In this document: positions 63,372 to 64,000 of the stretch, in pieces
How positions within the stretch are numbered: the first letter of the stretch is position 1
Layout: each line of letters begins with the position of its first letter
Assembly: GCA_963704075.1 (NCBI GenBank)
Contig: CAVPGV010000020.1
Coordinates: 1 to 64,000 of the forward strand
Length of the DNA: 64,000 bases
Reading direction: 5' to 3'
Origin: JADKAV01 sp963704075
GTDB taxonomy: Bacteria > Actinomycetota > Actinomycetes > S36-B12 > UBA10799
Notes under the pieces: model-generated
The model's database searches: none
Seen by the model: only the letters and a program-made list of their open reading frames with translations
Told to the model about the DNA's origin: nothing
Position numbers and translations under genes: made by a program

Positions 63372-64000
63372 CTAGTCCCGAAAGTGGTCGAATCCGGGCG
63401 AACCGATGTGCCGGTAGCCCGGAACCTCCACGCCGGATCCCTCGACCACTTCACCGATCACCGTGAAACCGGCGGGCAGCGCCGTGCCGGCCGGGAAGGT
63501 GGCTGCCAGCGCATGGTCGTCCCCACCGGAGATCACCCAGCCCAACGGGTCTGCGTTGAACGCCGAGGCGGTCTCACGGATCTGGTCGTCGATCGGCAAC
63601 TGCTCGGTGTCGATGACGATGCCGACCCGGGACAACTCAGCGATGTGGCCGACGTCGGCGAGTAGACCATCGCTGACGTCGATCATCGACGTCGCACCCG
63701 CCGCCGCAGCCAATGCACCCGCCGAGTAGGGCGGTTGGGGACGGCGGTGAGCATCGACGACCGTGCGCGGCGAGCGGAATCCCCTGCCGAGTACGGCCAG
63801 CCCCGCCGCAGCCCATCCGAGCCGGCCGCACACGGCGAGCACATCTCCGGCCTGGGCACCGTCGCGGCCCACCAGCCGCGACCCGGACGGCACGCCCAGA
63901 GCCGTGATCGAGATGGTGATGGACGGCGCTCGTGTCACGTCGCCACCCACGACCGCTGCCCCCAGCTCAGACGCCTCCGCCACCAAGCCGTCGACGACTC
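63372..64000 (-). CDS. thiL: Thiamine-monophosphate kinase, C-terminal part (cut by the window end)
   Basis: ThiL phosphorylates thiamine monophosphate to the active diphosphate. The visible part has VVGGDVTRAPSITISITALG, the ATP-related LVGRDGAQAGDVLAVCGRLG, DVSDGLLADVGHIAELSRVG and VISGGDDHALAATFP. The N-terminus lies beyond 64000; the visible frame stays open to the window edge without a start. It is intact as far as seen. The gene commonly lies near rpmB and DAK2 in actinobacteria. Confidence 0.9.
   Translation of the reverse strand, partial: VVDGLVAEASELGAAVVGGDVTRAPSITISITALGVPSGSRLVGRDGAQAGDVLAVCGRLGWAAAGLAVLGRGFRSPRTVVDAHRRPQPPYSAGALAAAAGATSMIDVSDGLLADVGHIAELSRVGIVIDTEQLPIDDQIRETASAFNADPLGWVISGGDDHALAATFPAGTALPAGFTVIGEVVEGSGVEVPGYRHIGSPGFDHFRD

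Overview
The window is a chromosomal segment of a high-GC Gram-positive bacterium of the phylum Actinomycetota. Evidence is the base composition, frequent GTG starts, stop/start overlaps (ATGA, GTGA, TGATG), and gene order: rimP-nusA-ylxR-infB-DUF503-rbfA-nrnA-truB-ribF; ispG beside a site-2 protease and dxr; rpsB-tsf-pyrH and frr-cdsA-rlmN; a WhiG-type sigma factor beside xerC and dprA; and amtB-glnB-glnD, ftsY, smc and a SepIVA-like gene. A WhiG-like sigma factor and a GlnR-like box fit the Streptomyces/Frankia side of the phylum better than mycobacteria. I cannot name a genus. I see no rRNA, tRNA, CRISPR array, prophage or insertion sequence.

Layout: 1-5.0 kb holds three related secreted clan GH-A glycoside hydrolases; the first two are a near-identical tandem duplication. 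5.0-13.5 kb (minus strand) is the translation/ribosome-maturation operon. 13.5-15.5 kb (plus) holds two ferritin-like genes and a lipoprotein sugar-dehydrogenase-like protein. 16-25.3 kb (minus) holds proS, the MEP-pathway genes ispG and dxr, the intramembrane protease, rlmN, cdsA and frr. 25.5-28.8 kb (plus) holds a metal exporter, an acyl-CoA thioesterase with a duplicated promoter region, and a DUF2804 protein. 28.9-31.4 kb is feoABC. 31.4-43 kb (minus) holds pyrH-tsf-rpsB, a ZIP transporter, whiG, xerC, dprA, rnhB, lepB, rplS and rpsP-khpA-rimM-trmD, with an M23-like gene on the plus strand. 42.7-53.8 kb holds ffh, glnD-glnB-amtB, ftsY and smc. 54-64 kb holds mutM-rnc-rpmF-DUF177, sepIVA, coaD-rsmD-recG-DAK2, rpmB and the 3' part of thiL.

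Most genes serve core processes: translation, SRP targeting, chromosome handling and repair, isoprenoid and phospholipid precursors, cofactors, and nitrogen sensing. The accessory parts are the glycoside hydrolase cluster, the metal transporters and the intergenic repeat families.

One caution applies throughout. I count 28 reading-frame breaks in 20 genes, many of them essential (smc, ffh, dxr, coaD, trmD). In 25 of the 28 the frame moves as if one extra base were present. This looks like insertion-biased sequencing error rather than gene decay, so broken genes are annotated here as single CDS features spanning the break.

The most unusual non-coding features are a 19-bp palindromic repeat family at two loci, a 178-bp duplication of promoter and start codon before the thioesterase gene, a perfect 16-copy 18-bp coding repeat in the second hydrolase, and a probable structured leader before rplS. 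Many first genes of operons carry a TANNNT-like hexamer 6-7 nt before the start codon, the pattern of leaderless transcripts. I did not find a wholly new multi-gene system; the repeat families are the best candidates for something undescribed.
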